From assembly GCA_964593795.1 (NCBI GenBank), contig CAZQJC010000036.1, forward strand, positions 1-64,000: DNA of 64,000 bases, given 5' to 3'. The DNA is from JAHFDS01 sp964593795. GTDB lineage: Bacteria > Myxococcota_A > Polyangia > JAHFDS01. The translations under genes and the position numbers were made by a program. This document shows, one piece after another, positions 45,481 through 55,775 of this stretch. Numbering within the stretch: the first letter of the stretch is position 1; every line of letters starts with the position of its first letter. A model generated the notes under the pieces. That model saw only the letters and a list, made by a program, of their open reading frames with translations, made no database searches and was not told the DNA's origin.

Positions 45481-45499
45481 ATGACGCAGGCAGCGTCAT
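45481..45499. terminator. Hairpin ATGACGC-AGGCA-GCGTCAT
   Basis: A perfect seven-base stem with a five-base loop, 34 bases after the AraC stop, is a plausible terminator. The rest of 45447-45619 holds only another CGCGCG palindrome. Confidence 0.45.
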
Positions 45500-45619
45500 T
45501 CGTTGCATGGAACAGGTGGGACGCGATCCAAGGGCGCTGGTTCCAGGGGTGACACGCGCGCGATCACGCGCGCTTGCAGCACGCCGCGGCTGGCATCCAG
45601 GCTGCACTGCACGGGAGAC

Positions 45620-45784
45620 ATGATCCTCTTGCCGACCCTGCTGTTCCCGCTCGAAGAGACGATCGTCCTCTTCACCGGCGCGCTCGTCGTGCTCGCCGCG
45701 GTGGAAGGCGCCAGAAGGCTCAAGGCGCGCGGCCGCGCCCTGGCCGAGCAGCTCGGCAAGCGCTCCGCTCGACAGTCCGGCTGA
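45620..45784 (+). CDS. Small single-helix membrane protein
   Basis: 54 residues: a hydrophobic segment (LLPTLLFPLEETIVLFTGALVVLAAV broken at Glu, about 3-28), then a basic amphipathic tail (EGARRLKARGRALAEQLGKRSARQ). GGGAG precedes the ATG closely. Third positions are GC-rich. It is probably an inner-membrane micro-protein with a cytoplasmic basic tail. Not recognised. Confidence 0.5.
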   Translation: MILLPTLLFPLEETIVLFTGALVVLAAVEGARRLKARGRALAEQLGKRSARQSG

Positions 45785-45810
45785 AGCCAGCACGCGCTAT
45801 CCTCCCGCGC

Positions 45811-45917
45811 ATGAAGCGGGGCGTGGGTGTGGCGCTGGTGATGGTCCTCGTCGGCTGAACTGCTACGAGGGCCGCGTGCCCTACGACGATCTCACGCTCG
45901 AGGTCTGGCGGGATTGA
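45811..45917 (+). pseudogene. Tiny lipoprotein gene with a one-base deletion
   Basis: A -10-like TATCCT (45798-45803) precedes an ATG encoding MKRGVGVALVMVLVG and then TGA. One added base after GGCTG would restore the lipobox and a 35-residue lipoprotein continuing as CNCYEGRVPYDDLTLEVWRD. The 3' end overlaps the Asp-box gene on the other strand by 26 bases. The signal sequence, promoter and clean restoration suggest a recently broken micro-lipoprotein, but chance cannot be excluded. Confidence 0.35.
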
Positions 45918-48864
45918 GGCGTCTCCGCACCAGCCAGCACCCCAGCATCAGCCACACCAGCGACGTCGCACCCCTTCCGGCCGCCGTGCTGCACCCGCCG
46001 TCTCCGCCGCCGCCACCGTCGCCTCCCGCGCCTGGGTTGGTCCTTCCGCCTCTTCCAGCGGTACCGCCTGCGGGATCGCAGCCGGGCCGCGGCGCCCCGT
46101 GCACGCAGCCGGTCATCGCATTGCACGAGTCGGTCGTGCAGCGATTGCCGTCGTCGCAATTGACCGGCATCGCCCCCGTGCATGCGCCATTGACGCATTG
46201 CGCGCCCGTCGTGCACGCGTCCATGTTGCAGGCGCCGGTGCGATTGGCGTGCTTGCAGCCAGACGCGGGATCGCACGAGTCGTCCGTGCACGGGTTCTTG
46301 TCGTCGCAATCGACCGGCGGCCCCGCGACGCACGCGCCGGCCTCGCAGCGGTCCCCGCTCGAGCACGCGTCCTTCGCGCAGCTCGCGGTGTTCGGCGTGT
46401 GGGTGCAGCCGCGCGCGGGATCGCAGGCGTCGTCGGTGCACGGATTGGCGTCGTCGCAGTTGATCGGCGGTCCGCCGCCCATGCAGACGCCCTCGGCGTT
46501 GCAGGTCTTCGCCCCGCTCGTGCACATGTTGCCGTCGTCGCACGCCGCGCCGCTCATGCACGTCTCCTGCACGAACACACCGCGCCCGTGCGTCCCTGCC
46601 ACGAGCTTCGCCTTCATGAAGAAGAGCTGGTCCACCTCGACGTTGGCCGGGCCGTCGTGCGGCACCTTCCAGTGCCCGCCCGAATCCGTGCTCACGAACA
46701 CGCCCACGTCCGTGCCCACGTAGAGCACGCGCGAGTTGTTCGGGTCGATGGCCAGGGTGCGCACGGGCACCGAGGGCAGCGCCTCCGCGCCCGTCCCCCC
46801 GATCATCGTCCAGGTCTGCCCGCCGTCGGTCGTGCGCCAGACGTTGTCTGGCGTGAAGCCGCCGTAGGTCACGTAGACCGTGTCCTTCGCGCGTGGATCG
46901 ATCGCGATGCTCATGACGTAGCGCCCGGGGGTCTGCGCGCCGCCCGGGACCGCCGCCGTCCAGGCCGGCGTGGCCGTCGTGGCGTTGCCCGACTTGAAGA
47001 CGCCCCCGACGTACGTGCCGACCCAGACGAGGTCCGAGTCACCCGGCGCGATCGCGATCGCGCTGATGTAACCGCTCTGCGGGGCCTTGATGGCCGTCCA
47101 CGTGGGCCGCGCCGCGGTCTTGATGTCGTCGCTCCGCCAGAGCGAGGCGCCGCCCGCCAGCATCCGCGTCGGGGTGTTCGGATCCAGCAGGATCGGCGCG
47201 ATGAAGAGCGAGTTCTCGTTCTGCGCGTCCGGCAGGTTGTCGGCGACCGGGCTCGTGCTGCGGCCGCCGTTCACCGAGCGCTCGATGTCGAGGTAGTAGA
47301 CCTCGCCGTAGAAGTAGTTGGGATCGGTCTGGTCCGCCGAGCAGAAGCCGCCGTCGCCGCCGATCATCTCCGCCCACGCCTCGGGGTTGCCGCCGTAGCG
47401 GAGCGTGCCGTTGTCCTGCGTGCCGCCGACGATGACGCCCGAGGTCGCGTTCCCGCAGACGGCGTAGAACTGCGTCACCCCGAGGCCGTGGTTGAGCGAC
47501 TGCCAGCCCACGTCGGCGCTCGCGGCGCCGACCGTGTAGACGTCCTCGGCCTTGTAGACGCCGCCGTCGTTGCCGAAGAAGACGGTCTTGACCGTGGTGC
47601 CGTCGAACGCCGGGTGCGAGACGATGACGTGGTGATCGGCGTGCGCCGACCGCGGCGCGAGCTGCCACGCGCTGATCTGGCCGAGGTTGCGGCCGCCGTC
47701 GACGCTGCGCCACAGGTTGATGCCGCCGACGATGACGATCTCCGGGTTCGTCGGGTCGACCCAGAGGGCGTTGTCGTAGTCGCCCTGCCCGCCCGCGCCG
47801 GCGTTGAAGTAGCGGGTGCCGTCGTTGACGAGCATGAAGGTCTTGCCGCCGTCGGTGCTGCGGTAGAGCTGCCCGTCGAAGCGATCGACCGATGCGTAGA
47901 CGTTGCTGGGGGCGCTCTTCGCGTAGGAGATCTCGACGCGCGCGCTGCCGGTCGTGGCGCCCGAGCCGCCCTGGGCGAGCCCGGTGCTGCGCCGCCACGT
48001 CGCCCCCGCGTCGGTCGAGTAGAACGACTCGCCGAGCGAGCCCGCGACCGCCTCGGCGCCGTTGACCGGGTTGAAGCGCACGTCGCGCATCTCCTGCGGA
48101 TACGCGAGCGTCCACGTCGCGCCCGCGTCGAGCGACCGGAAGATGCCGTTCTTGGTGGCCGCGAGCAGGGTCTGCGGCGTCGTCGGGTGCACAGCGAGCC
48201 GGTTGACGTAGTAGAACTCGACGCCGGTGGTCGACGGGAGCTGCGTCCACGTGCCGCCGCCGTCGGTGCTCTTGAAGATGCCCGCGCCCTTCTGGAAGTC
48301 GCCGACCGGCTCCGAGCCCGAGAAGAAGCCCTCGCCCGTGCCGGCGTAGAGGACGTCCGGGTTCGTGGGATCCATCGCCATCGACGCGACGGCGATGTTG
48401 GCCATGAAGTCGTCGAGCGGGTGCCACATGGCGCCGCCGTCCGTGGTCTTCCAGACGCCGCCGCCGACGCTGCCGGCCCACATGATGGCCGGCGTCGTCG
48501 GGTGCACGAGGATCGACCGGATGCGCCCGCCGATGTTGCCCGGGCCGACCCACGTCCACGCGCCGCGCGTGATGTCGGTGGCGGTCGGCTGGCCGAGCCG
48601 CGGCATGCGCTTTCGCTGCTCGCGCCCGCGCAGGAGGCCATCGGCCGGGATGCGCCCCTGCGCGTCGCGCTTCTGCGCCGCGCGCTGGCGGAGCGCCGCC
48701 ATCGGCTTGTCCCCCGCCCGCTCGCTCTCGTGCTCGCCCTCGCGCGCCCGCTCGGCGCGCTCCGCGCGGGACCTCTCCCGCGGGGTACGGGGCTGCAGAC
48801 GCCACCAGCCGAGCCCGCCGGCGGCGAGCACCACGATCAATGCCAACGGAACAGCGCGACGCAT
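45892..48864 (-). CDS. Asp-box (BNR) propeller protein with Cys-rich tail and MYXO-CTERM
   Basis: 990 residues, paralogue of 36619-40791. An N-terminal hydrophobic segment (VPLALIVVLAAGGLGWW) leads to a basic/charged region, then Asp-box propeller repeats (WTWVGPGNIGGRIR, KTTDGGAMWHPL, KSTDGGGTWTQL, RTTDGGQTWTMI). The Cys-rich tail has CDDANPCTDDACDPARGC-like units, and the MYXO-CTERM is DGGC, hydrophobic stretch, VRRRLNP. Both paralogues share the WxxxGPGNIGGRIR entry motif. The start at 48864 is chosen because TATATG lies six bases before it, the common leaderless layout here; ATG at 48873 is an alternative. Confidence 0.88.
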   Translation of the reverse strand: MRRAVPLALIVVLAAGGLGWWRLQPRTPRERSRAERAERAREGEHESERAGDKPMAALRQRAAQKRDAQGRIPADGLLRGREQRKRMPRLGQPTATDITRGAWTWVGPGNIGGRIRSILVHPTTPAIMWAGSVGGGVWKTTDGGAMWHPLDDFMANIAVASMAMDPTNPDVLYAGTGEGFFSGSEPVGDFQKGAGIFKSTDGGGTWTQLPSTTGVEFYYVNRLAVHPTTPQTLLAATKNGIFRSLDAGATWTLAYPQEMRDVRFNPVNGAEAVAGSLGESFYSTDAGATWRRSTGLAQGGSGATTGSARVEISYAKSAPSNVYASVDRFDGQLYRSTDGGKTFMLVNDGTRYFNAGAGGQGDYDNALWVDPTNPEIVIVGGINLWRSVDGGRNLGQISAWQLAPRSAHADHHVIVSHPAFDGTTVKTVFFGNDGGVYKAEDVYTVGAASADVGWQSLNHGLGVTQFYAVCGNATSGVIVGGTQDNGTLRYGGNPEAWAEMIGGDGGFCSADQTDPNYFYGEVYYLDIERSVNGGRSTSPVADNLPDAQNENSLFIAPILLDPNTPTRMLAGGASLWRSDDIKTAARPTWTAIKAPQSGYISAIAIAPGDSDLVWVGTYVGGVFKSGNATTATPAWTAAVPGGAQTPGRYVMSIAIDPRAKDTVYVTYGGFTPDNVWRTTDGGQTWTMIGGTGAEALPSVPVRTLAIDPNNSRVLYVGTDVGVFVSTDSGGHWKVPHDGPANVEVDQLFFMKAKLVAGTHGRGVFVQETCMSGAACDDGNMCTSGAKTCNAEGVCMGGGPPINCDDANPCTDDACDPARGCTHTPNTASCAKDACSSGDRCEAGACVAGPPVDCDDKNPCTDDSCDPASGCKHANRTGACNMDACTTGAQCVNGACTGAMPVNCDDGNRCTTDSCNAMTGCVHGAPRPGCDPAGGTAGRGGRTNPGAGGDGGGGGDGGCSTAAGRGATSLVWLMLGCWLVRRRLNPARPRA

Positions 48865-48870
48865 CCCACC

Positions 48871-48876
48871 CATATA
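48871..48876 (-). promoter_or_regulatory. -10-like TATATG six bases before start
   Basis: On the minus strand TATATG lies six bases upstream of the ATG at 48864, on the edge of the short divergent region shared with the cyclase gene. Confidence 0.35.
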
Positions 48877-48922
48877 CACCGGCGGGATTGATCGGCGGAC
48901 GGGGATCGGTGAGCCTGGAGAC

Positions 48923-49549
48923 GTGAGCGACGACTTCGGCCTCAAGGACAGCGAGGCGCGCCTGTGGCACCTCATCGCGGAGCGTGCCCAGCCCGACGCG
49001 GACGTCGCGGTCATCGACCGCCGCATCTGGGACCTGTTCGGCGAGGACTGGGCGGTGATGTTCACCGACCTCTCCGGCTTCTCGCGCCAGGTCGAGGCCT
49101 TCGGGATCCTCCACTTCCTGCAGGTGATCTACGAGCAGAAGCGCCTGCTCCTGCCGATCGTGTCGGCGCACGACGGGATCCTCGTCAAGACCGAGGCGGA
49201 CAGCTTCCTCCTGCTCTTCCGCCGGCCCGACACGGCCATGCGCTGCGCCATCGCGATGCAGGCCGCCTGCGCGCGCCACAACCAGCGGCGCGTGCCCGAG
49301 GAGCACGTCCTGCTGTGCCTCGGCATCGGCTACGGCCGCGTGCTGCGCATCGGCGACGCGGACGTCTACGGCGCCGAGGTGAACGCCGCGAGCAAGCTCG
49401 GCGAGGACACGGCCAAGGCGGGTCAGATCCTGGTGACGCGCGCGGTCAAGGACGCGCTCGAGGACCCGACCGGCCTTTCGTTCTCGCCCATCTCCGACAA
49501 GATCCCCGGCTCGATCGAGAACTTCGACGTGTCGTACCCGAAGGTCTGA
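48923..49549 (+). CDS. Class III nucleotidyl cyclase domain protein
   Basis: 208 residues, GTG start with GGAG. A lone adenylate/guanylate cyclase catalytic domain: FTDLSGFSRQV (first metal Asp), KTEADSFLLLF (Lys and second Asp, Gly replaced by Ala in the usual KTxGD), and VYGAEVNAASKLGED with the transition-state Asn but Lys where the conserved Arg normally stands. It may be active with altered kinetics, or a degenerate sensor. No transmembrane or sensor domain is attached. It is followed after 7 bases by the mannosyltransferase gene, so the two may be co-transcribed. Confidence 0.85.
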   Translation: MSDDFGLKDSEARLWHLIAERAQPDADVAVIDRRIWDLFGEDWAVMFTDLSGFSRQVEAFGILHFLQVIYEQKRLLLPIVSAHDGILVKTEADSFLLLFRRPDTAMRCAIAMQAACARHNQRRVPEEHVLLCLGIGYGRVLRIGDADVYGAEVNAASKLGEDTAKAGQILVTRAVKDALEDPTGLSFSPISDKIPGSIENFDVSYPKV

Positions 49550-49556
49550 GCCTCGC

Positions 49557-50687
49557 ATGGTCGCCCGTCTGAAGGCCCACCTCGCGCGCCTGCCGCGCGC
49601 GTGGCGGATCGCCCTCGCGGCGGGCCTGCTGAGCCGCGCGCTGCTCCTCACCGTGGCGTGGCTCGATCACGCGCCGTACAAGGAGCTGGCGCCGGACGCC
49701 AGCATCTACCGCGGCGGCGCGCCGCACGCGGTCTGGGTCGTCGACGCCTTCCAGAAGTGGGACGCGTACTGGTACCTCAGCATCGCGCGCGACGGCTACA
49801 AGCCGCCCGTGTTCGAGGCCGAGCCCCACTCCTCGAACATCGCCTTCTTCCCCCTGTATCCGCTGGTGATGCGCGCGCTCGGGCCGCTCTTCGCGGGGGA
49901 CCAGGCGCTCGCCGGGCTCGTCGTGTCGTGGCTCGCGTTCTTCGCCGGCCTCGCGGCGCTGCACCGGCTGCTCGCCCTCGACCTCGAGGAGCCGGCGGCG
50001 GACCTCGGCGTGTGGCTCCTCGCGCTACAGCCGTGGTCCTTCGCGTTCTCCGCGATCTACACCGAGGCGCTCTTCTTCCTCCTCACGGTGCTCGCCATGC
50101 ACCGGGCGCGGGAGGGCCGCTTCGCGACCGCCTCCGCGTTCGGGCTCCTGGCGGGCCTCTGCCGCCTGCCGGGCTGCCTGCTCGTCTTGCCGATCGGCCT
50201 CGAGTGGCTGGCGCGACGACCGCGGCGCGTGCGTGATCTGGCGGCGATCGCGGCCGTTCCGCTCGGGGCGCTGGGTTATCTCGCGTGGCTCTGGCGCCTG
50301 ACCGGCGTGCCGGACGCGTTCTTCCGGGTGCAGAAGGCGTGGGACAACAACCTCGTCCTCGGGACCAAGCTCCTGCGCTGGATGGTGACGGGCCGGCCCG
50401 AGCGCGATCAGCTCCTCACGCTGATCGTGTGCGCGGGCCTGGTCGCCCTGGCCTGGAAGCGCGTGCGCACCTCGTACCTGGTCTACCTGGTCGCGAGCAT
50501 CGCGATGACGGTGTCGGCGGGCATGCTGACCCCGGCGCGGCACGTGGCCGCAGCGTTCCCGGTGTACGCGGTGCTCGCGTCGTTCTGCGCGGGGCATCCG
50601 GCGCGAGAGCGCGCGATCCTCGGCACGTGCGCGTTCGGCTCGGCCATCGTGTACTGGCTGTGGCTCACCTGGCGCCACGTGTTCTAG
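49557..50687 (+). CDS. PIG-V-like mannosyltransferase family membrane protein
   Basis: A 376-residue polytopic membrane protein with about ten hydrophobic segments. Near the N-terminus, KWDAYWYLSIARDGY and later NIAFFPLYPLVMRALGP are the hallmark of the PIG-V/GT-C mannosyltransferase group (first luminal/periplasmic loop with the Asp). Such enzymes use polyprenyl-phosphate sugars on the periplasmic face. The acceptor is unknown. It lies directly after the cyclase gene; the long hairpin at 50721-50802 follows. Confidence 0.85.
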   Translation: MVARLKAHLARLPRAWRIALAAGLLSRALLLTVAWLDHAPYKELAPDASIYRGGAPHAVWVVDAFQKWDAYWYLSIARDGYKPPVFEAEPHSSNIAFFPLYPLVMRALGPLFAGDQALAGLVVSWLAFFAGLAALHRLLALDLEEPAADLGVWLLALQPWSFAFSAIYTEALFFLLTVLAMHRAREGRFATASAFGLLAGLCRLPGCLLVLPIGLEWLARRPRRVRDLAAIAAVPLGALGYLAWLWRLTGVPDAFFRVQKAWDNNLVLGTKLLRWMVTGRPERDQLLTLIVCAGLVALAWKRVRTSYLVYLVASIAMTVSAGMLTPARHVAAAFPVYAVLASFCAGHPARERAILGTCAFGSAIVYWLWLTWRHVF

Positions 50688-50720
50688 AGAAGAATCGCCG
50701 CTTGCGATCCAAGCGTCCGT

Positions 50721-50802
50721 CGTGGACGTGGACGTGATCGTGGACGTGGACGGCTCTTTCCGGATCGCATCGTCCACGTCCACGTCTACGTCCACGTCCA
50801 CG
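50721..50802. repeat. Long inverted repeat of CGTGGA/TCCACG hexamers between convergent genes
   Basis: Left arm 50721-50752 (CGTGGA units) and right arm 50771-50802 (TCCACG units) are reverse complements at 29 of 32 positions, with an 18-base loop. Flanking bases add GATCCAA/TTGGATC pairing. It fills the gap between the convergent mannosyltransferase and TetR genes and is probably a bidirectional terminator. The same architecture occurs at 31-110 and 53811-53996. Confidence 0.85.
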
Positions 50803-50827
50803 TTGGATCCGTGTCACGACTTCCTCT

Positions 50828-51433
50828 TCAGCCACTGTCCTCGGGCAGGGCCCAGCGGAGGCACGCGCGCAGGACCTCGTCGCTCGAGGTGTGGTCGCGC
50901 AAGATCCGCGAGAGCGTGAGGCCGCCGATGCACAGCGCCGTCGCCGCGAGCGCGCGCTCGCGCGGCGTGATGCCGCCCGTGGCGGGCGCGTGGGCCGCGA
51001 GGTCGCGCACGACGGCCTCGAAGGCCTCCGCCATCGCGGCGCGCGTGGCCTTGTCGGCGCGCGTGAGCTCGGAGAGGGTCGCCGGGAACGCGCAGCCCGT
51101 GTCCACCGCGTCGCGGTGCGCCGGCGAGAGGTAGCGGCGCAGCGCCCGGCGGAGCCAGTCGAGCCCCTCGCGCTGCTCGAGGCCGTCGAACCAGCCCTGG
51201 CGCACGTCGGCCAGCGTGCGGCGCAGGACCTCCGCGTCCATCGCGCGCTTCGAGCGGAAGTGCGCGTAGAAGCCGCCGATGGTCAGGCCCGCGCCGCGCA
51301 TGACCGCGGGCACGCTGGCGGCGGCGAAGCCGGAGCGCCGGATGAGGCGGCTCGCCGACTCGAGGATGCGCTCGTGCGTGCTGGCCTTGTCGACCGCGCG
51401 GGCGCTGGCGGGGGAGATCGAGCGGCGCGCCAT
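50828..51433 (-). CDS. TetR-family transcriptional regulator
   Basis: 201 residues with a TetR DNA-binding domain (about 18-65: HERILESASRLIRRSGFAAASVPAVM, GFYAHFRSKRAM) and a C-terminal helical domain like the YcdC/AcrR-type group that contains a Cys-Ala-Phe-Pro segment (DTGCAFPATLSEL). It is divergent from the molybdopterin oxidoreductase gene with start codons only about 20-30 bases apart, so it must share and probably represses that promoter through the 14-base tandem repeat. Confidence 0.9.
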   Translation of the reverse strand: MARRSISPASARAVDKASTHERILESASRLIRRSGFAAASVPAVMRGAGLTIGGFYAHFRSKRAMDAEVLRRTLADVRQGWFDGLEQREGLDWLRRALRRYLSPAHRDAVDTGCAFPATLSELTRADKATRAAMAEAFEAVVRDLAAHAPATGGITPRERALAATALCIGGLTLSRILRDHTSSDEVLRACLRWALPEDSG

Positions 51434-51437
51434 TCGT

Positions 51438-51463
51438 ATGATGACCATGATATGATGACCATC

Positions 51464-51465
<2 letters not shown>
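51438..51465. promoter_or_regulatory. Tandem 14-bp operator between TetR and oxidoreductase genes
   Basis: Two adjacent copies of a dyad, ATGATGACCATGAT (51438-51451) and ATGATGACCATCAT (51452-51465), form 28 bases. The second is a perfect 6-2-6 inverted repeat. It covers both start regions and is the likely TetR operator. Confidence 0.6.
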
Positions 51466-53758
<2,293 letters not shown>

Positions 53759-53810
53759 GACGGCACTCTCGTGATTGATACATCTTCGTGCCGACCGAGT
53801 CGAAGGGCTG

Positions 53811-53996
53811 AACGACGAAATAGATCAATAGAACAACAGAGCAGCAACGAACAGGGAACGCCTGAGGTCAGTGGCTTCGACGGGCCGATTCGCCAAGTCG
53901 CGACGGCGCCTGCCTCGTCGGGGCACTAACACCGACGTCTGCTCTGCCGTTCCGTGCTCCGTGTTGCCTGTTGTTCTACTGCTCCATTTCGTCGTT
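53811..53996. repeat. Long imperfect inverted repeat, AT-richer, between convergent genes
   Basis: The left arm (53811-53860) is almost free of T, and the right arm (53948-53996) almost free of A. Reverse-complementing the right arm gives AACGACGAAATGGAGCAGTA and beyond, which matches the left arm at about 26 of the first 29 positions, with weaker pairing after that. The loop is about 87 bases. GC content is far below the genome average. It lies between the convergent oxidoreductase and M6-peptidase genes; the remainder of 53759-54068 has no gene. Probably a terminator-like barrier; an inserted small element is an alternative. Confidence 0.8.
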
Positions 53997-54068
53997 TCCG
54001 AGGCTGCCCGTCATCGAAGCGGATTCAGATTCGGATCGGCGAATGTGTAGAATCGTGAGAGGACGGCA

Positions 54069-55616
54069 CTACATGGGCCCGCTGCGCATGATTTCGACCG
54101 ACCCTGTCACCCGCGATGCGCCCCGCGACGGCTCGGAAAGCGTATCCGAGTCGAGCACCAGGCACGACCCCTGTCGACTCTTCGACAATGGCCGCCGGGG
54201 CCGGCGCCGGACCGCGATGAGCGCGACGAGGAGCACGCCCAGGAGGGGCGCGGAGCCCGGGTCACCCGCAGCGGTCGCGCAGCCGGTGGCCTGGCTCGTC
54301 GGTGGCGCCACGGCGGGGCTGCCTCCAGCGCCGCCGCCTCCGGCGCCACCCGCGGCGGCGTCGGGCGCGGGCGGACCAGCGTCGGGCGGCAGGGGCGGGC
54401 CCTCGAACGTGACCTGTACGGTGCCATCGGCCTGCACGGCCCCGAGCCGCAGCGTGTACCCGGTCGGCGCGCCGGCCTGATCGCGCAGCTCGCGCACGGC
54501 GCCTTGCCCTGCCACGACGCACGCGCTGTCCGAGCGCGCGTCGAGGAGCGAGCAGCCGACCGGCAGGTTGACGTCGAGGTACGGCGCCTGCCTGTTCGGC
54601 AAGTAGAGATCCTGCGCCTCGAAGTCGAGAAACCCGAATGAGCCGAACGGCAGCTTGTCCTCGTCGACGCCATACACGTAGACGCCGGGCGGCGCGCTCT
54701 CGTACGCGGCGTGGTGCTGCCCCGCGCGGTTCTCGACGAGCAGGTACTGGGCACCGTCGCCGAGCCGCAGCACCGGGCCGCCATCCAGGACCGGCGCGAG
54801 CGCGAGCGTCTGCGCGCCCCGGATGTGCCGCACCTCGCCCCAGCCGATCTGCTGCCGCGCGAACGCCGACAGCGTCGCGTGGATGTCCGCCATCAGGCAG
54901 TTCACCGGCGGCCCGCGGTAGAGGTCCATGAAGCCGAGCACGTGGCCGAACTCGTGCAGATCGGGGGGTACGAGCGCCACGATGCCCGCGGTGACGAGGG
55001 AGCCGCCGCCACCGGGCGCGCCAGGGAGCGTGGCGCCATTGTCGAAAGCCGCAATGGGCAGCGCAATGCCCCGGTAAATGTCGGTGTCGACGATGACGCC
55101 GTCGAGGAAGCCGTCGGGCACGCCGGCCGTGGCGCCATTGACGTCGAAGCGCTGGAGATCGACCCGCTGCTCGTCCCGCACGCGCGTCAGGAGATCGACG
55201 AACGTCGCCTGGACGGCGCGCGTCGAGACGAGCGCGATGTCCATGAGCGAGACGGTGCACGCGTCCGCCGCCCGGCCCGGGATCGGGCAATGGTCGTAGA
55301 GGACGGGCTCGACCAGCGTGGGGATCGGATCCCACTGCCCCTGGGACACCACCTGCCAGTGGTGCCGGAACGTGCCCACTCCGCCGGCGGGATCGTAGAA
55401 ACGACGCAGCTCGGCGAGGCGAGCCGCGGGAAAGGCGGTCTCGCCCACCCGCATCGGGATGACGAGCACGTGCGAGGTGCCGACGTGCGGGATCTTGTTC
55501 TCCCCGATGTCGTCGGTCGTCCGCAGGTGATCGATCGCGTTGCCGCGCGCGAGCGCTGGGACGAGCCCGCACAGCCCGATCGCGAAGAGGCCGATCGCGA
55601 AGCGCGGCGGTTTCAC
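54069..55616 (-). CDS. M6-like metalloprotease with MYXO-CTERM and run-on tail
   Basis: About 515 residues. Signal peptide (KPPRFAIGLFAIGLCGLVPALA), a propeptide-like segment, then the zinc motif HEFGHVLGFMDLY (HExxH-type with Phe: H-E-F-G-H) and a downstream beta-rich domain like M6/immune-inhibitor-A peptidases. A Gly-rich linker and the MYXO-CTERM tail (GCATAAGDPGSA, hydrophobic stretch, VRRRPRRP) should end the protein, but the frame runs on for about 38 residues through two hairpins. The start is GTG at 55616 for the signal peptide; GTG at 55640 is an alternative. A cell-surface or secreted protease. Confidence 0.82.
   Translation of the reverse strand: MKPPRFAIGLFAIGLCGLVPALARGNAIDHLRTTDDIGENKIPHVGTSHVLVIPMRVGETAFPAARLAELRRFYDPAGGVGTFRHHWQVVSQGQWDPIPTLVEPVLYDHCPIPGRAADACTVSLMDIALVSTRAVQATFVDLLTRVRDEQRVDLQRFDVNGATAGVPDGFLDGVIVDTDIYRGIALPIAAFDNGATLPGAPGGGGSLVTAGIVALVPPDLHEFGHVLGFMDLYRGPPVNCLMADIHATLSAFARQQIGWGEVRHIRGAQTLALAPVLDGGPVLRLGDGAQYLLVENRAGQHHAAYESAPPGVYVYGVDEDKLPFGSFGFLDFEAQDLYLPNRQAPYLDVNLPVGCSLLDARSDSACVVAGQGAVRELRDQAGAPTGYTLRLGAVQADGTVQVTFEGPPLPPDAGPPAPDAAAGGAGGGGAGGSPAVAPPTSQATGCATAAGDPGSAPLLGVLLVALIAVRRRPRRPLSKSRQGSCLVLDSDTLSEPSRGASRVTGSVEIMRSGPM
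54132..54187 (-). terminator. Two hairpins inside the 3' end of the peptidase frame
   Basis: TGTCGA-loop-TCGACA (54172-54187) and CTCGGA-loop-TCCGAG (54132-54150) are perfect stems placed right after the MYXO-CTERM basic patch. They look like the original terminator region, now read as codons. Confidence 0.45.
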
Positions 55617-55775
55617 CCCTCCAAGGTACCCCGAAGGCACATGGATCCGCCGAGGTATCCTGGCAATGCACGCGCGGGAGCAGGCGCCGCCTTCACCGCG
55701 ACAGAGGCGCCGTGCCGGTTCGCACATCCGCGTCCCAGGTGCGCGCATGATCGAAATGGCACGGTCCGTGCTGGG

